Part shown: in pieces, positions 7,897 through 16,135 of the stretch
Layout: every line of letters starts with the position of its first letter
Numbering within the stretch: the stretch's first letter is position 1
DNA from: VXRN01 sp963664365
GTDB taxonomy: Bacteria; Chloroflexota; Dehalococcoidia; Lucifugimonadales; UBA1123
DNA: 64,000 nucleotides
Assembly: GCA_963664365.1 (NCBI GenBank)
Contig: OY761144.1
Location: 930,001-994,000 of the forward strand
Direction: 5' to 3'
The notes under the pieces: generated by a model
What the model saw: only the letters and a program-made list of their open reading frames with translations
What the model was told of the DNA's origin: nothing
Databases searched by the model: none
Translations under genes and position numbers: made by a program

Positions 7897-8522
7897 TGGG
7901 AAGTGATCAAGCGACATTAAGCCACTTTGAGCTGCTTGTTGAGGAACCATCAATGGAAGCGTTTCTACAGGAAGTTCTGAGCCGGACTGTTACGGCCTGC
8001 ACTTTCAGGATTCACACTTTTCAGGGAAGGCCAGACTTGATTAGAAATTTGCAGGAACGGCTGCGCGGTTATGCTAAATGGATAACGTCCGGATATCGAA
8101 TCGTTGTCCTCCTAGATCGCGATTCGGACGATTGCTACGATCTAAAACATCTACTCGAAGACATGGCTGCCAACGCTGGACTAATATCACGCTCAGAAGG
8201 ATGCAACTGGCAGATAGTCAATCGCATAGTGATCGAAGAGTTGGAGGCCTGGTATTTTGGCGACTGGCAAGCTGTATGCTGCGCCTATCCAAACGTGCCT
8301 AGGACTGTTCCGAATCAAGCACGCTATCGCAATCCTGATGCAATTAGCGGCGGCACTTGGGAGGCATTTCAGCGCATCCTGCAACGGAGTGGGTATTTCA
8401 AGACAGGATTGAGGAAAGTAGAAGCTGCGCGAGCCATCGGTGCATATCTCAACCCCAACTGCAACAGGTCTCACAGTTTCTTGACATTCTACAATTCGAT
8501 AATCGAAGGGGCATCACAGTAA
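7893..8522 (+). CDS. DUF4276 family protein (TOPRIM-like), ATPase partner
   Basis: A 209-residue DUF4276 protein. The N-terminal LLVEEPSMEAFL supplies a conserved Glu near residue 17, RIVVLLDRDSDDC gives the D-x-D acidic pair (75, 77), and VIEELEAWYFGD (~114-124) matches the family's E-x-E-x-W-x-x-x-D segment. Together these look like a TOPRIM-type metal site. The ATG at 7893 overlaps the ATPase stop (ATGA) and is preferred over an upstream GTG at 7827 that would give a 70-base overlap. DUF4276 proteins are often encoded next to AAA ATPases. It is followed 18 bases later by argG. Confidence 0.83.
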   Translation: MMGSDQATLSHFELLVEEPSMEAFLQEVLSRTVTACTFRIHTFQGRPDLIRNLQERLRGYAKWITSGYRIVVLLDRDSDDCYDLKHLLEDMAANAGLISRSEGCNWQIVNRIVIEELEAWYFGDWQAVCCAYPNVPRTVPNQARYRNPDAISGGTWEAFQRILQRSGYFKTGLRKVEAARAIGAYLNPNCNRSHSFLTFYNSIIEGASQ

Positions 8523-8540
8523 GAGGTGCGTGAAATCGAA

Positions 8541-9794
8541 ATGAACTGGCGTGAACTGAAAGAGAAGAACGTAACGGTAGTCGGCGGGGCGGTGTCCGGA
8601 GGACTGGATAGTTGCACCGTAGCTCACTGGCTGCGGGAGAACGGGTTCGAGGTGCAGGCGTTTACGGTGGACCTCGGACAGCCGGACGAGGAGAACCTCG
8701 ACGCCATCAAAGACAGGATGGTCGGCTGCGGCGCTTCCGACGCCATGATCGTCCCCGGTCGGGCTGCGCTGGCGGAGGCTGGGCTGAAGGTGGTCCAGTC
8801 TCAGGCGCGCTATGAAGGCGGGTACTGGAACACGACCGGCATCGCCCGTCCGGTTACGGTGGCGGCCATACTTCCCCAGATGGAGGAGCGCGGAATCGGG
8901 GTGATGTTTCACGGGGCGACGGGCAGGGGCAACGACCAGGTGAGGTTTCAGCTTGCCGCCAATATGATCGACCCCGAAGTTGAGATATACGCTCCGTGGC
9001 GCGACCCTGAATTCGTGGCGCGGTTTCCGGGCCGTCAGCAGATGATCGAGTACTGCGAAGCGAACGACCTGCCCATACGTCCGGCGCGTGAGGCCCGGTA
9101 CTCGACGGACGCCAACTTCCTCGGTCTGACTCACGAGGCGGGTGACCTCGAGGACGTGACAATCTCTCCAACGTTCGTCGAACCCGGAATGGGGGTGTGG
9201 CCCTGGGACGCGCCGGAGCAGTCGGAGGTGGTGTCGGTGCGATGGGAGTCGGGAGTCCCGGTTTCGATCGATGGACAGGCCCTCTCGCTTGAGGAAGCGT
9301 TCGAGACGGCGAACCGGGTTGCGGGACGGCATGGCGTCGGTATCGGCACGCACGTCGTGGAGAACCGGTTCGTGGGGGTGAAGTCTAGGGGAATCTACGA
9401 GTCGCCGGGGATGGAGTTGCTTGGGCAGAGCTACGAGTACCTTCTCCAGTTCATCCTGGACCGGCGCGCCAGGGAGCTGTTCAGCCACGTTTCACAGGTC
9501 GTCAGCGTGCAGATATACCAGGGGTATTGGCTGGACCTGGCTACGAGGTCCGCGCTGGCCGCGCTGGAGCCGATTACGCAGCTTGCTACCGGGACCATAT
9601 CCGTTCGGCTTCACAAGGGGCGCATCTACTTCGACACCGCGGAGGATACGCCCGAGGCTATGCCGCACTCGCTGTACACCGACGACAGTTCCATGGAGGC
9701 GATGGGTACGTATGACCACTCGGATGCCGAGGGTTTCCTGAGGGTGCTGGGCATTTCGGCGAAGAACCTGGGCCGCAGGCAGGGGGCACACTGA
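8541..9794 (+). CDS. argG: Argininosuccinate synthase
   Basis: ArgG condenses citrulline and aspartate using ATP. The N-terminal PP-loop GGAVSGGLDSCTVAHWL binds ATP, FTVDLGQPDEENLDAI follows, and YEGGYWNTTGIARP, FHGATGRGNDQVRF, YSTDANFLGLTHEA and VGVKSRGIYESPGM are recognisable substrate-binding blocks. Length (about 417) fits. The ATG at 8541 has AGAGGTG 12 bases upstream; a GTG at 8526 is a possible alternative that adds five residues. It follows the DUF4276 gene almost directly, so the defence-like island is inserted between argD and argG without leaving a large gap. Confidence 0.94.
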   Translation: MNWRELKEKNVTVVGGAVSGGLDSCTVAHWLRENGFEVQAFTVDLGQPDEENLDAIKDRMVGCGASDAMIVPGRAALAEAGLKVVQSQARYEGGYWNTTGIARPVTVAAILPQMEERGIGVMFHGATGRGNDQVRFQLAANMIDPEVEIYAPWRDPEFVARFPGRQQMIEYCEANDLPIRPAREARYSTDANFLGLTHEAGDLEDVTISPTFVEPGMGVWPWDAPEQSEVVSVRWESGVPVSIDGQALSLEEAFETANRVAGRHGVGIGTHVVENRFVGVKSRGIYESPGMELLGQSYEYLLQFILDRRARELFSHVSQVVSVQIYQGYWLDLATRSALAALEPITQLATGTISVRLHKGRIYFDTAEDTPEAMPHSLYTDDSSMEAMGTYDHSDAEGFLRVLGISAKNLGRRQGAH

Positions 9795-9798
9795 CTTG

Positions 9799-10774
9799 AT
9801 GATAGTCCCAAAGCAATTGGCGTACGGGACGGTCACTCTCCTTCCATACTTGGGTCCGCATATTGCTTCCAAGATCACGCGAGGCAGGGAAGGGCCAAAC
9901 TCGGCTCGATATGCTTATTCCGTGTGGCTGCGCCATCTAGTTTACGCTTGTGAAAACGGGCTGGACTGTGAGCCGCATACTGTCGCGGAACTGGGTCCCG
10001 GAGGTTCGCTGGGTATGGGATTGGCGGCGCTAATATCCGGCAGTTCCCGGTACTACGCCTTAGATGTCATCGATTTCTCAGACACTATGAGTAATCTCCG
10101 AGTCTTCGACGAGCTAGTGTACCTGTTTCGTCGCAGGGAGAATATCCCGGGTAATGATGAGTTTCCGCTAGTTAGTCCGAAGCTCGAAAGCTACGACTTC
10201 CCAGAGCATGTTCTGGACGAGGCCCGCTTGCGGTACGCGCTGGCTGAGAATCGTCTCAAGTCAATTAGGGATTCCATTACAAAAACTGCGGGGGGGGGTG
10301 ATAATCACTTACAAGGCTCCGTGGGTTGACCCCAACATAGTAGAAGACCGTACAGTTGACATGATCTTTTCTCAAGCGGTTATGGAGCATGTGGACGACA
10401 TTGCGAAGGCTTATGGAACAATGAAAAGATGGCTCAAACCGTCAGGCTATATCTCGCACCAAATAGACTTCAAGTCCCATGGGACAGCATCGTCATGGGA
10501 CGGACACTGGACATTCGGAGACTTCGCTTGGAAACTGATTCGAGGCAATAGGCTGTATGGGATAAACCGTATGCCTATTTCAGCGCATACGGAACTGTTA
10601 AATAAACACGGTTTTGACATTCACTGTCTCCTAACGAACAAAATGGAATCAACAATTAGCCGGGATAAACTTTCCAGCAGATTTAATTGGATGTCCGATG
10701 AGGACATGACCATAGCCGGCGCGTTCGTTCAGGCGTCGGTCAGCCACAACCACGATTCTGTTCTTCCATTGTGA
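9799..10774 (+). pseudogene. SAM-dependent methyltransferase split by a +1 frameshift in a G9 run
   Basis: The first frame (9799 to about 10290) carries a Rossmann motif I, VAELGPGGSLGMGLA, and the acidic ALDVIDFS strand. The second frame, entered at about 10291, carries the later part: DMIFSQAVMEHVDDI, MKRWLKPSGYISHQID, and the C-terminal domain up to 10774. The switch falls exactly at nine G residues (10290-10298); eight G would restore one ~324-residue class I methyltransferase. This could be a disabled gene, a phase-variable one or a sequencing slip. It starts 4 bases after argG and its stop overlaps the kinase start (GTGA). Confidence 0.75.
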
Positions 10775-11862
10775 CCGAGTCGAATACAGGACTAAGGGAA
10801 GATAGGTCATTCCCTACGGCTCCGGACCGGATTACCGCCGGGTGGCTGGAGTCCAAGACCGGGTTCGAGCTAGAGCGTATCGGGGTCAGCCGGATAGGAG
10901 AGGGGTCCGGGTTTGCCGGCTCGGTTTACCGCGTCCTGCTGAGCCACCGAAACCCTTCAAGCGACCTTCCCAAATCGGTGATCTGGAAGACGGTCTCAGG
11001 CCATCGGCCCACCCACTTCCTGCTCCGACGACTTGGAGCGTATCGGGCCGAAGCGGGGTTCTACTCGGAGTTGTCGGACATATTGGACGTGGCTCCCAAA
11101 ACGTACTTTGCGGGCCACGATCAGGCGTCGGGGGCGATCTGCGTAATCATGGAGGACCTGTCCGGCCTGAAGCCCGGCGACCAGATTGCGGGGCGCTCAG
11201 AGGAGGAATCTGCCGCTGTTGTCGTCGAGCTTGCGCGGCTACATTCGAGGTTCTGGGGGCAGCCGGCCGATGCTCTCGGCGGCTGGGCACCGCCGTTCGA
11301 CGCGGGCGAGCGTTTCTTCCAGAGGCTTCACTCCAGAGTCTGGTCGAAACTCTCGGACGGTTCCGGGGCCGTTCCCCCGAAACTATCTGAGGCCGCGCTG
11401 GAAATGACGGAGCATGTACCCGAAATCAAGAGTCGTTTGGGTTCCGCGCCGACGACTTTGCTCCACGGCGACGTCCGGCTCGACAACATCTTCTTCGATT
11501 CAGGATCGGGAGGTACGAAAGTCAGGCTGATCGACTGGCAGGCTGTTCGCACCGGGCGCGGGGCCTACGACCTCGCGTACTTTCTGGCGGGATCCCTTTC
11601 GGCGGATACTCGCAGACGCTTTCAGGATTCGCTGATCGAGAAGTACTGTGAGGAACTTGTCGCTCAGGGAGTTTCCGGGTACTCACTCGCGGAGTGCCGC
11701 GAGGACTTCCGGTGGGCGCTGCTGGACATGGTAACCTTTTGGGGCATCATAAGCTCGACTCTGGACTTTCAGACTGGACGGGGCTTACAGTTATCTAAAC
11801 TGATGCTGTCCCGACTGTGGGCCGCAATCGAGGATAGCGCCGCGCTCGACCTGCTGGGTTGA
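10771..11862 (+). CDS. Phosphotransferase of the aminoglycoside/ecdysteroid-kinase (APH) fold
   Basis: A 363-residue small-molecule kinase. VIWKTV (~70-75) carries the ATP-binding Lys, ICVIMEDLSG is the hinge region, LLHGDVRLDNIFF (~231-242) is the catalytic loop with Asp 234 and Asn 239, and VRLIDWQAVRTGRGAYDLAYFL carries the metal-binding Asp 255. The pattern resembles ecdysteroid-kinase-like/DUF1679 members more than true antibiotic kinases, so the substrate is unknown. It begins with GTG overlapping the upstream methyltransferase stop and its own stop touches the next gene region, suggesting one transcript with the acyl-CoA dehydrogenase. Confidence 0.8.
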   Translation: MTESNTGLREDRSFPTAPDRITAGWLESKTGFELERIGVSRIGEGSGFAGSVYRVLLSHRNPSSDLPKSVIWKTVSGHRPTHFLLRRLGAYRAEAGFYSELSDILDVAPKTYFAGHDQASGAICVIMEDLSGLKPGDQIAGRSEEESAAVVVELARLHSRFWGQPADALGGWAPPFDAGERFFQRLHSRVWSKLSDGSGAVPPKLSEAALEMTEHVPEIKSRLGSAPTTLLHGDVRLDNIFFDSGSGGTKVRLIDWQAVRTGRGAYDLAYFLAGSLSADTRRRFQDSLIEKYCEELVAQGVSGYSLAECREDFRWALLDMVTFWGIISSTLDFQTGRGLQLSKLMLSRLWAAIEDSAALDLLG

Positions 11863-11891
11863 GCGCGCGAGACAAGAGCATGGAGCATCGC

Positions 11892-13055
11892 ATGGCAACC
11901 GCAACGACCACAGAGGTCAGGAACCAGATCGTCACGCTCGTGAGGGACTTCGTCAGGCGTGAAGTGGAACCCATCGCTCAGCGATACGACAACGAGGACA
12001 TCTACCCCCAGGAGTTAATCGAGCCGATGCGGGAGATGGGGCTGTTCGGCATCACCATACCAGAAGAGTACGGCGGCTTGGGTCTGGACTACACGACGTT
12101 CGCGATCATATTCGAAGAGCTCAGCCGGGGCTGGATGAGCGTCAGCGGCATAATCGGCACCCACCACGTGACGGCGCACATCGTCGCCAACTTCGGAACC
12201 GAAGACCAGCGGGCCAACTATCTGCCGCGCCTCGCCAGCGGGGAGTTGCGCGCGGGTCTCGCTCTGACCGAGCCGGAAGCCGGGAGCGACGTACAGGCGG
12301 GAAGTACCACCGCCACGAAGGACGGTGAAGAGTACGTTATCAACGGGACGAAGATGTTCATCACGAACGCGGAGTACGGCAACGCATTCGCGGCGCTGAC
12401 TAAGACCGACCCTAACGCCGTGCCGAGGCATCGAGGCATGAGTTGTTTCGTCGTCGAGAAGCCGAACCCCGGCGTCCGAGTCGGGCAGCGCTTAGACAAG
12501 CTGGGATACAGGGGTCTTGACTCGTCGGAGTTGATTTTCGACGACTGCCGCGTCGGGGCTGAAACGCTGGTCGGAGGCGTCGAGGGCCAGGGGTTCAAGC
12601 AGGTCATGGCCGGGTTGGAGACGGGCCGGATCAACGTCGCGGCCCGCGCCGTCGGTGTCGCCACCGCCGCGTTCAATGCCGCCATCCGGTACGCCCAGCA
12701 GCGCGAGGCGTTTGGAAAGCCCATCGCGCAGCACCAGGCGATCCAGATCAAGCTGGCGGAGATGGCGACCAAGATACAGGCCGCGCGCCTGCTAACCTAC
12801 GACGCGGCGGCGAAGAAGGACGCGGGCCAAGAGCGCGTGGACCTCGAGGTTGGCATGGCGAAGCTATTCGCGTCTGAGGTGTGCGGGGAGGTCGCTATGG
12901 AGGCCATGCGAATCCACGGCGGCTACGGGTACGTCAAGGACTTCGAGGTCGAGCGCTACTACCGCGACGCGCCCCTCATGATCATCGGCGAGGGAACGAA
13001 CGAGATACAGCAGTTACTCATAGCGCGCCGTCTTCTGGAGAGGCACGCGATTTAG
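11892..13055 (+). CDS. Acyl-CoA dehydrogenase
   Basis: An FAD-dependent acyl-CoA dehydrogenase of about 387 residues. GLFGITIPEEYGGLGLDY, GLALTEPEAGSDVQAG (FAD/substrate loop), YVINGTKMFITNAEYG, QHQAIQIKLAEMATKIQAAR and the final IIGEGTNEIQQLLIARRLL are the standard blocks; the Glu of EGT is at the usual catalytic-base position. The ATG at 11892 has GGAG 6 bases upstream and is preferred over the ATG at 11880 or TTG at 11859. The substrate chain cannot be deduced. A MaoC-type hydratase lies 0.6 kb downstream, so the two could act in successive steps on a CoA ester. Confidence 0.93.
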   Translation: MATATTTEVRNQIVTLVRDFVRREVEPIAQRYDNEDIYPQELIEPMREMGLFGITIPEEYGGLGLDYTTFAIIFEELSRGWMSVSGIIGTHHVTAHIVANFGTEDQRANYLPRLASGELRAGLALTEPEAGSDVQAGSTTATKDGEEYVINGTKMFITNAEYGNAFAALTKTDPNAVPRHRGMSCFVVEKPNPGVRVGQRLDKLGYRGLDSSELIFDDCRVGAETLVGGVEGQGFKQVMAGLETGRINVAARAVGVATAAFNAAIRYAQQREAFGKPIAQHQAIQIKLAEMATKIQAARLLTYDAAAKKDAGQERVDLEVGMAKLFASEVCGEVAMEAMRIHGGYGYVKDFEVERYYRDAPLMIIGEGTNEIQQLLIARRLLERHAI

Positions 13056-13064
13056 GGTCTTGGC

Positions 13065-13325
13065 ATGATAGAGTACACTGATCACGCTAGGCGCAAAATG
13101 CAAGAGCGCGGCGCCATTGAGTCTGAAGTAGTTGATACACTCCTTATGGGGAACTACTACCCGGCTGACCCGCCCAAGCACGGCAGGGAATTAGTGTTCC
13201 GAGACGGCTACGAATACAAAGGAAAGAGTTACCGGCACAAGCAACTTAGAGTAATCTACGCTGAGGAAGGACTGAAAACCACAGTAGTTACGGTAATCAC
13301 CAGATACGGAGAGTGGACAGAGTGA
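13065..13325 (+). CDS. DUF4258 domain protein (toxin-like)
   Basis: An 86-residue protein: MIEYTDHARRKMQERG, a Y-x-G-K-x-Y-R-H-K-Q-L-R-V-I-Y centre, and the terminal TVVTVITRYGEW strand, the DUF4258 pattern. DUF4258 is related to RelE/BrnT-like small toxins and is typically encoded upstream of an antitoxin-like gene. Its stop overlaps the GTG of the DUF2283 gene (GTGA), so the two form a coupled pair. It begins 9 bases after the acyl-CoA dehydrogenase. Confidence 0.83.
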   Translation: MIEYTDHARRKMQERGAIESEVVDTLLMGNYYPADPPKHGRELVFRDGYEYKGKSYRHKQLRVIYAEEGLKTTVVTVITRYGEWTE

Positions 13326-13609
13326 AGGTCACATATGATCCATACGCAGATGCGGTGTACATATACCTAACGAGTGAGAAGCATGACTTGACTACTCATG
13401 TAACTGACGACGAGGTGATGGTGGACATAGGCTCAGACCGCGCTGTTGTCGGAGTCGAGATACTGAGCGCGTCCTCTCGGCTAGACTTGGAAGAACTCAA
13501 GAAGGTCGAGTTTGAGGAACTTGGGCCTCCGAGTCCATACATGCCTAGCGTAGAGGCCGCCGCAGTCCACGATATGAAATCCAAATACGAGCCCAAGCAA
13601 AACGAGTAA
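13322..13609 (+). CDS. DUF2283 domain protein (antitoxin-like partner of DUF4258)
   Basis: A 95-residue protein starting at GTG 13322: MKVTYDPYADAVYIYL, then D-D-E-V-M-V-D-I, VVGVEILSASSRLDL and a charged C-terminal tail. The core is DUF2283; the extra ~35 residues at the C terminus, with no obvious motif, may contact the DUF4258 partner. The GTG at 13313 is an alternative but would lengthen the overlap. The paired arrangement differs from the broken pair at 5.6-6.1 kb. Confidence 0.83.
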   Translation: MKVTYDPYADAVYIYLTSEKHDLTTHVTDDEVMVDIGSDRAVVGVEILSASSRLDLEELKKVEFEELGPPSPYMPSVEAAAVHDMKSKYEPKQNE

Positions 13610-13621
13610 GGACACCATCCA

Positions 13622-14092
13622 ATGATTCACGACAGGCGTAATACGTTCGGCGGATACCTGGAAGACTTCATCCCGGGCGACGTGTACAAGCACTGGCCCG
13701 GCAAGACCGTGACCGAGATGGACAACCATCTATTTTCGCTGCTTACGATGAACCACAACCCGCTTCACATAGACGCGCATCACATGTCCAAGCATCAGCA
13801 CGGACAGATACTGGTAAACGGCGCGTATGTACTCAGCCTGGTGGTCGGCATGAGTGTCCCTGAGATGTCGGGCAAGGCCATCGCCAACCTGGAGTACGAG
13901 AAGATCGTCCACACCGGCCCGACGTTCCACGGAGATACGATCTACGCCGAGAGCGAGATACTGAACGTCCGCGAGTCGAGGTCGAGGCCGGACAGGGGCA
14001 CCGTCTATATCGAGACCCGCGCCCACAACCAGCGCGAGGAGCAGATCCTGACGATGCGCCGCACGTTCCTCGTCCCAAAGCGCCCGGACTGA
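13622..14092 (+). CDS. MaoC-family (R)-hydratase / dehydratase
   Basis: A 156-residue single hot-dog domain. The FSLLTMNHNPLHIDAHHM segment matches the MaoC/mesaconyl-CoA hydratase active-site region (Asn/Asp followed by His), followed by GQILVNGAYVLSLVVGM and the RGTVYIETRAHNQ strand. MaoC enzymes hydrate 2-enoyl-CoA or similar thioesters in the cytoplasm. It precedes argH by 9 bases and follows an acyl-CoA dehydrogenase and a small DUF pair; metabolic coupling to arginine is not suggested by family knowledge. Confidence 0.87.
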   Translation: MIHDRRNTFGGYLEDFIPGDVYKHWPGKTVTEMDNHLFSLLTMNHNPLHIDAHHMSKHQHGQILVNGAYVLSLVVGMSVPEMSGKAIANLEYEKIVHTGPTFHGDTIYAESEILNVRESRSRPDRGTVYIETRAHNQREEQILTMRRTFLVPKRPD

Positions 14093-14101
14093 CTTTCCGC
14101 C

Positions 14102-15460
14102 ATGGGTTTGAGAGAAGTCGTCTCCGGCTACACCGTCTCGCTCCGCTACGACCGGCGACTATTTGATCAGGACATCATCGGATCGATTGTCCATGCACGG
14201 ATGCTATGCAGGCAGGGCATCATATCTTCGAGTCATATGGAGGCCATAGTCAACGGACTGGAGATGGTTCGGGGAGAGATCGTACGCAACGAATTCCCCT
14301 GGAGGCCGGAGCTCGAAGACATTCACATGAACATCGAGCAGCGGCTGTACGCGTTGATAGGGGAGCCCGCGCTCAGGCTGCACACGGCCCGCTCGCGCAA
14401 CGATCAGATAGCGCTCGACATGCGTATGTACGTCAAGGACGCGATCACGTCCGTGGTCGGCTCGATTCGCGCGGTTCAGCGCAGCTTGGTCTCCCTGGCT
14501 GAGCGCAATATGGATACGGTGATTCCCGGCTACACCCACCTCCAGCGCGCCCAGCCTGTGCTGTTCGCCCACCATTTGCTTGCATACTTTGAAATGTTTT
14601 CGCGCGACTCGGAGCGTTTCGGGCAGGCGCATGACAGGGCCGACGTGATGCCGCTCGGCAGCGGCGCGCTGGCCGGACTGCCGTATGAGATAGACCGCCA
14701 ATTCGTTGCGGACGAACTCGGCTTCTCTAAGGTCTCCGCCAACAGTATGGACGCCGTCTCGGACCGGGACTTTCTGCTGGACTTCCACGCGGCGGCGGCA
14801 ATCTGCGCGATGCATCTGTCGCGCATGGCCGAAGAACTAGCGCTTTGGTCGTCCGAAGAGTTCGGCTTCATCCGACTGGCGGACGAGTACACGACGGGCA
14901 GCAGCATGATGCCGCAGAAGCGCAATCCCGACTTCGCGGAGATCGCCAGGGGCAAGACTGGGAGGGTCTATGGGAGCCTGGTGGGACTGCTGACGACGCT
15001 GAAGGGGCTGCCTTTGACGTACAACCGCGACTTGCAGGAGGATAAGGAGGGTTTCTTCGACACCTATGATACTCTCCTTTCGACACTCGACGTGTTCTCC
15101 AACATGCTGTCCGGCCTGGAGGTAAACGCGCGGGCGATGCGCGAGGCGGCGGAGGGGGGATACCTGCTCGCGACCGACATCGCGGACTACCTTGTCGCGA
15201 AAGGGATGCCTTTCAGGGACGCCTACCATGTGGTCGCGCGGCTGTCGGAGTCGGCGTCTCAGAGGAACCTGCGGTTCTCGGAGTTGTCATTGGAGGAGTA
15301 CAGGACTTACTCTGCCCTGTTCGACGCCGACGTTTACGACATTACAATCGACTCGTCTATCGCGGCGCGGGACGTGGTCGGCGGAACCGCGCACAAACGG
15401 GTCCGCAAAGCCACTCAGGAGGCGAAACGGCAAATGGAGCATGGCGTTGAACAGGGATAG
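14102..15460 (+). CDS. argH: Argininosuccinate lyase, short N terminus
   Basis: Final enzyme of arginine synthesis, cleaving argininosuccinate to arginine and fumarate. Clear motifs: DRRLFDQDIIGSIVHARML, LHTARSRNDQIALDMR, YTHLQRAQPV, and the fumarase/aspartase signature GSSMMPQKRNPD. At 452 residues it is close to normal, but it lacks the L-W-G-G-R-F block that normally opens the protein: the ATG at 14102 is preceded in frame by a stop at 14090-14092, so it cannot be extended. The C-terminal half is intact. It overlaps rpe. Confidence 0.94.
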   Translation: MGLREVVSGYTVSLRYDRRLFDQDIIGSIVHARMLCRQGIISSSHMEAIVNGLEMVRGEIVRNEFPWRPELEDIHMNIEQRLYALIGEPALRLHTARSRNDQIALDMRMYVKDAITSVVGSIRAVQRSLVSLAERNMDTVIPGYTHLQRAQPVLFAHHLLAYFEMFSRDSERFGQAHDRADVMPLGSGALAGLPYEIDRQFVADELGFSKVSANSMDAVSDRDFLLDFHAAAAICAMHLSRMAEELALWSSEEFGFIRLADEYTTGSSMMPQKRNPDFAEIARGKTGRVYGSLVGLLTTLKGLPLTYNRDLQEDKEGFFDTYDTLLSTLDVFSNMLSGLEVNARAMREAAEGGYLLATDIADYLVAKGMPFRDAYHVVARLSESASQRNLRFSELSLEEYRTYSALFDADVYDITIDSSIAARDVVGGTAHKRVRKATQEAKRQMEHGVEQG

Positions 15461-16124
15461 AGTGATAAGGATCGCGCCGTCGATACTGTCGGCGGACTTC
15501 GCCCGGCTGGGCGAGCAGGTCGCTGAGGCCGAGAGCGCGGGCGCGGACTGCCTGCACGTGGACGTTATGGACGGCCAATTCGTCCCTCCTATCAGCTTTG
15601 GACCGGTGGTAATAGAGTCGATCAGGCCCCATACCCGGCTTCCGATAGAGGTTCACATGATGGTCGAGGCGCCCGAACGACACTTCGAGCAACTTCACGA
15701 CGTGGGCGCGGACCGGCTCATCGTTCACCGCGAGGCGTGTCCGCATCTGCACCTGTCGGTCGGCCGGATACACGATCTCGGCATGGAGGCCGGAGTCGCC
15801 CTCAATCCGGGCACCGGGCTGGTGACGGTGGAGGAGGTTGTGGCAGATCTCGACCTGCTGCTGATAATGACGGTCAATCCCGGCTGGGGAGGCCAGCGCT
15901 TCATAGAGTCTATGGTGGACAAGGTGAGGCGCGCGCGAGGCTCACTGGACCGGCGCGGCAGCGGCGCTATCCTCGAGGTGGACGGCGGGATCAAGGCGGA
16001 CAACGCCGCGCTTGTCGTGAACGCCGGAGCGGACCAGCTCGTTGCGGGCTCGGCGGTGTTCAACGACACTGTCTCGGTGGCGGACGCCATCGCCGAGTTG
16101 AGAGCGTCGGCTCGGCAAGGCTGA
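15441..16124 (+). CDS. rpe: Ribulose-phosphate 3-epimerase
   Basis: A TIM-barrel epimerase of about 227 residues interconverting ribulose-5-P and xylulose-5-P. RIAPSILSADFARLGEQV, DCLHVDVMDGQFVPPISFGP (catalytic Asp), EVHMMV, MTVNPGWGGQRFI and LEVDGGIKADNA (second Asp) are all present. The ATG at 15441 overlaps argH by 20 bases; a GTG at 15462, just after the argH stop, would give the more typical MIRIAPSILSADF start and is equally plausible. Confidence 0.95.
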   Translation: MALNRDRVIRIAPSILSADFARLGEQVAEAESAGADCLHVDVMDGQFVPPISFGPVVIESIRPHTRLPIEVHMMVEAPERHFEQLHDVGADRLIVHREACPHLHLSVGRIHDLGMEAGVALNPGTGLVTVEEVVADLDLLLIMTVNPGWGGQRFIESMVDKVRRARGSLDRRGSGAILEVDGGIKADNAALVVNAGADQLVAGSAVFNDTVSVADAIAELRASARQG

Positions 16125-16135
16125 CACCGCCCGGC

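Noticed and set aside
8514..9488. Long minus-strand frame across argG
   Set aside because: It is opposite a confident argG, rich in Arg/His/Pro, and has no motif or start context.
10208..10774. Second methyltransferase frame as an independent gene starting at ATG 10208
   Set aside because: Its first ~25 residues are out-of-frame reading of the first half; the useful sequence begins only after the G run, so it is the second half of one split gene.
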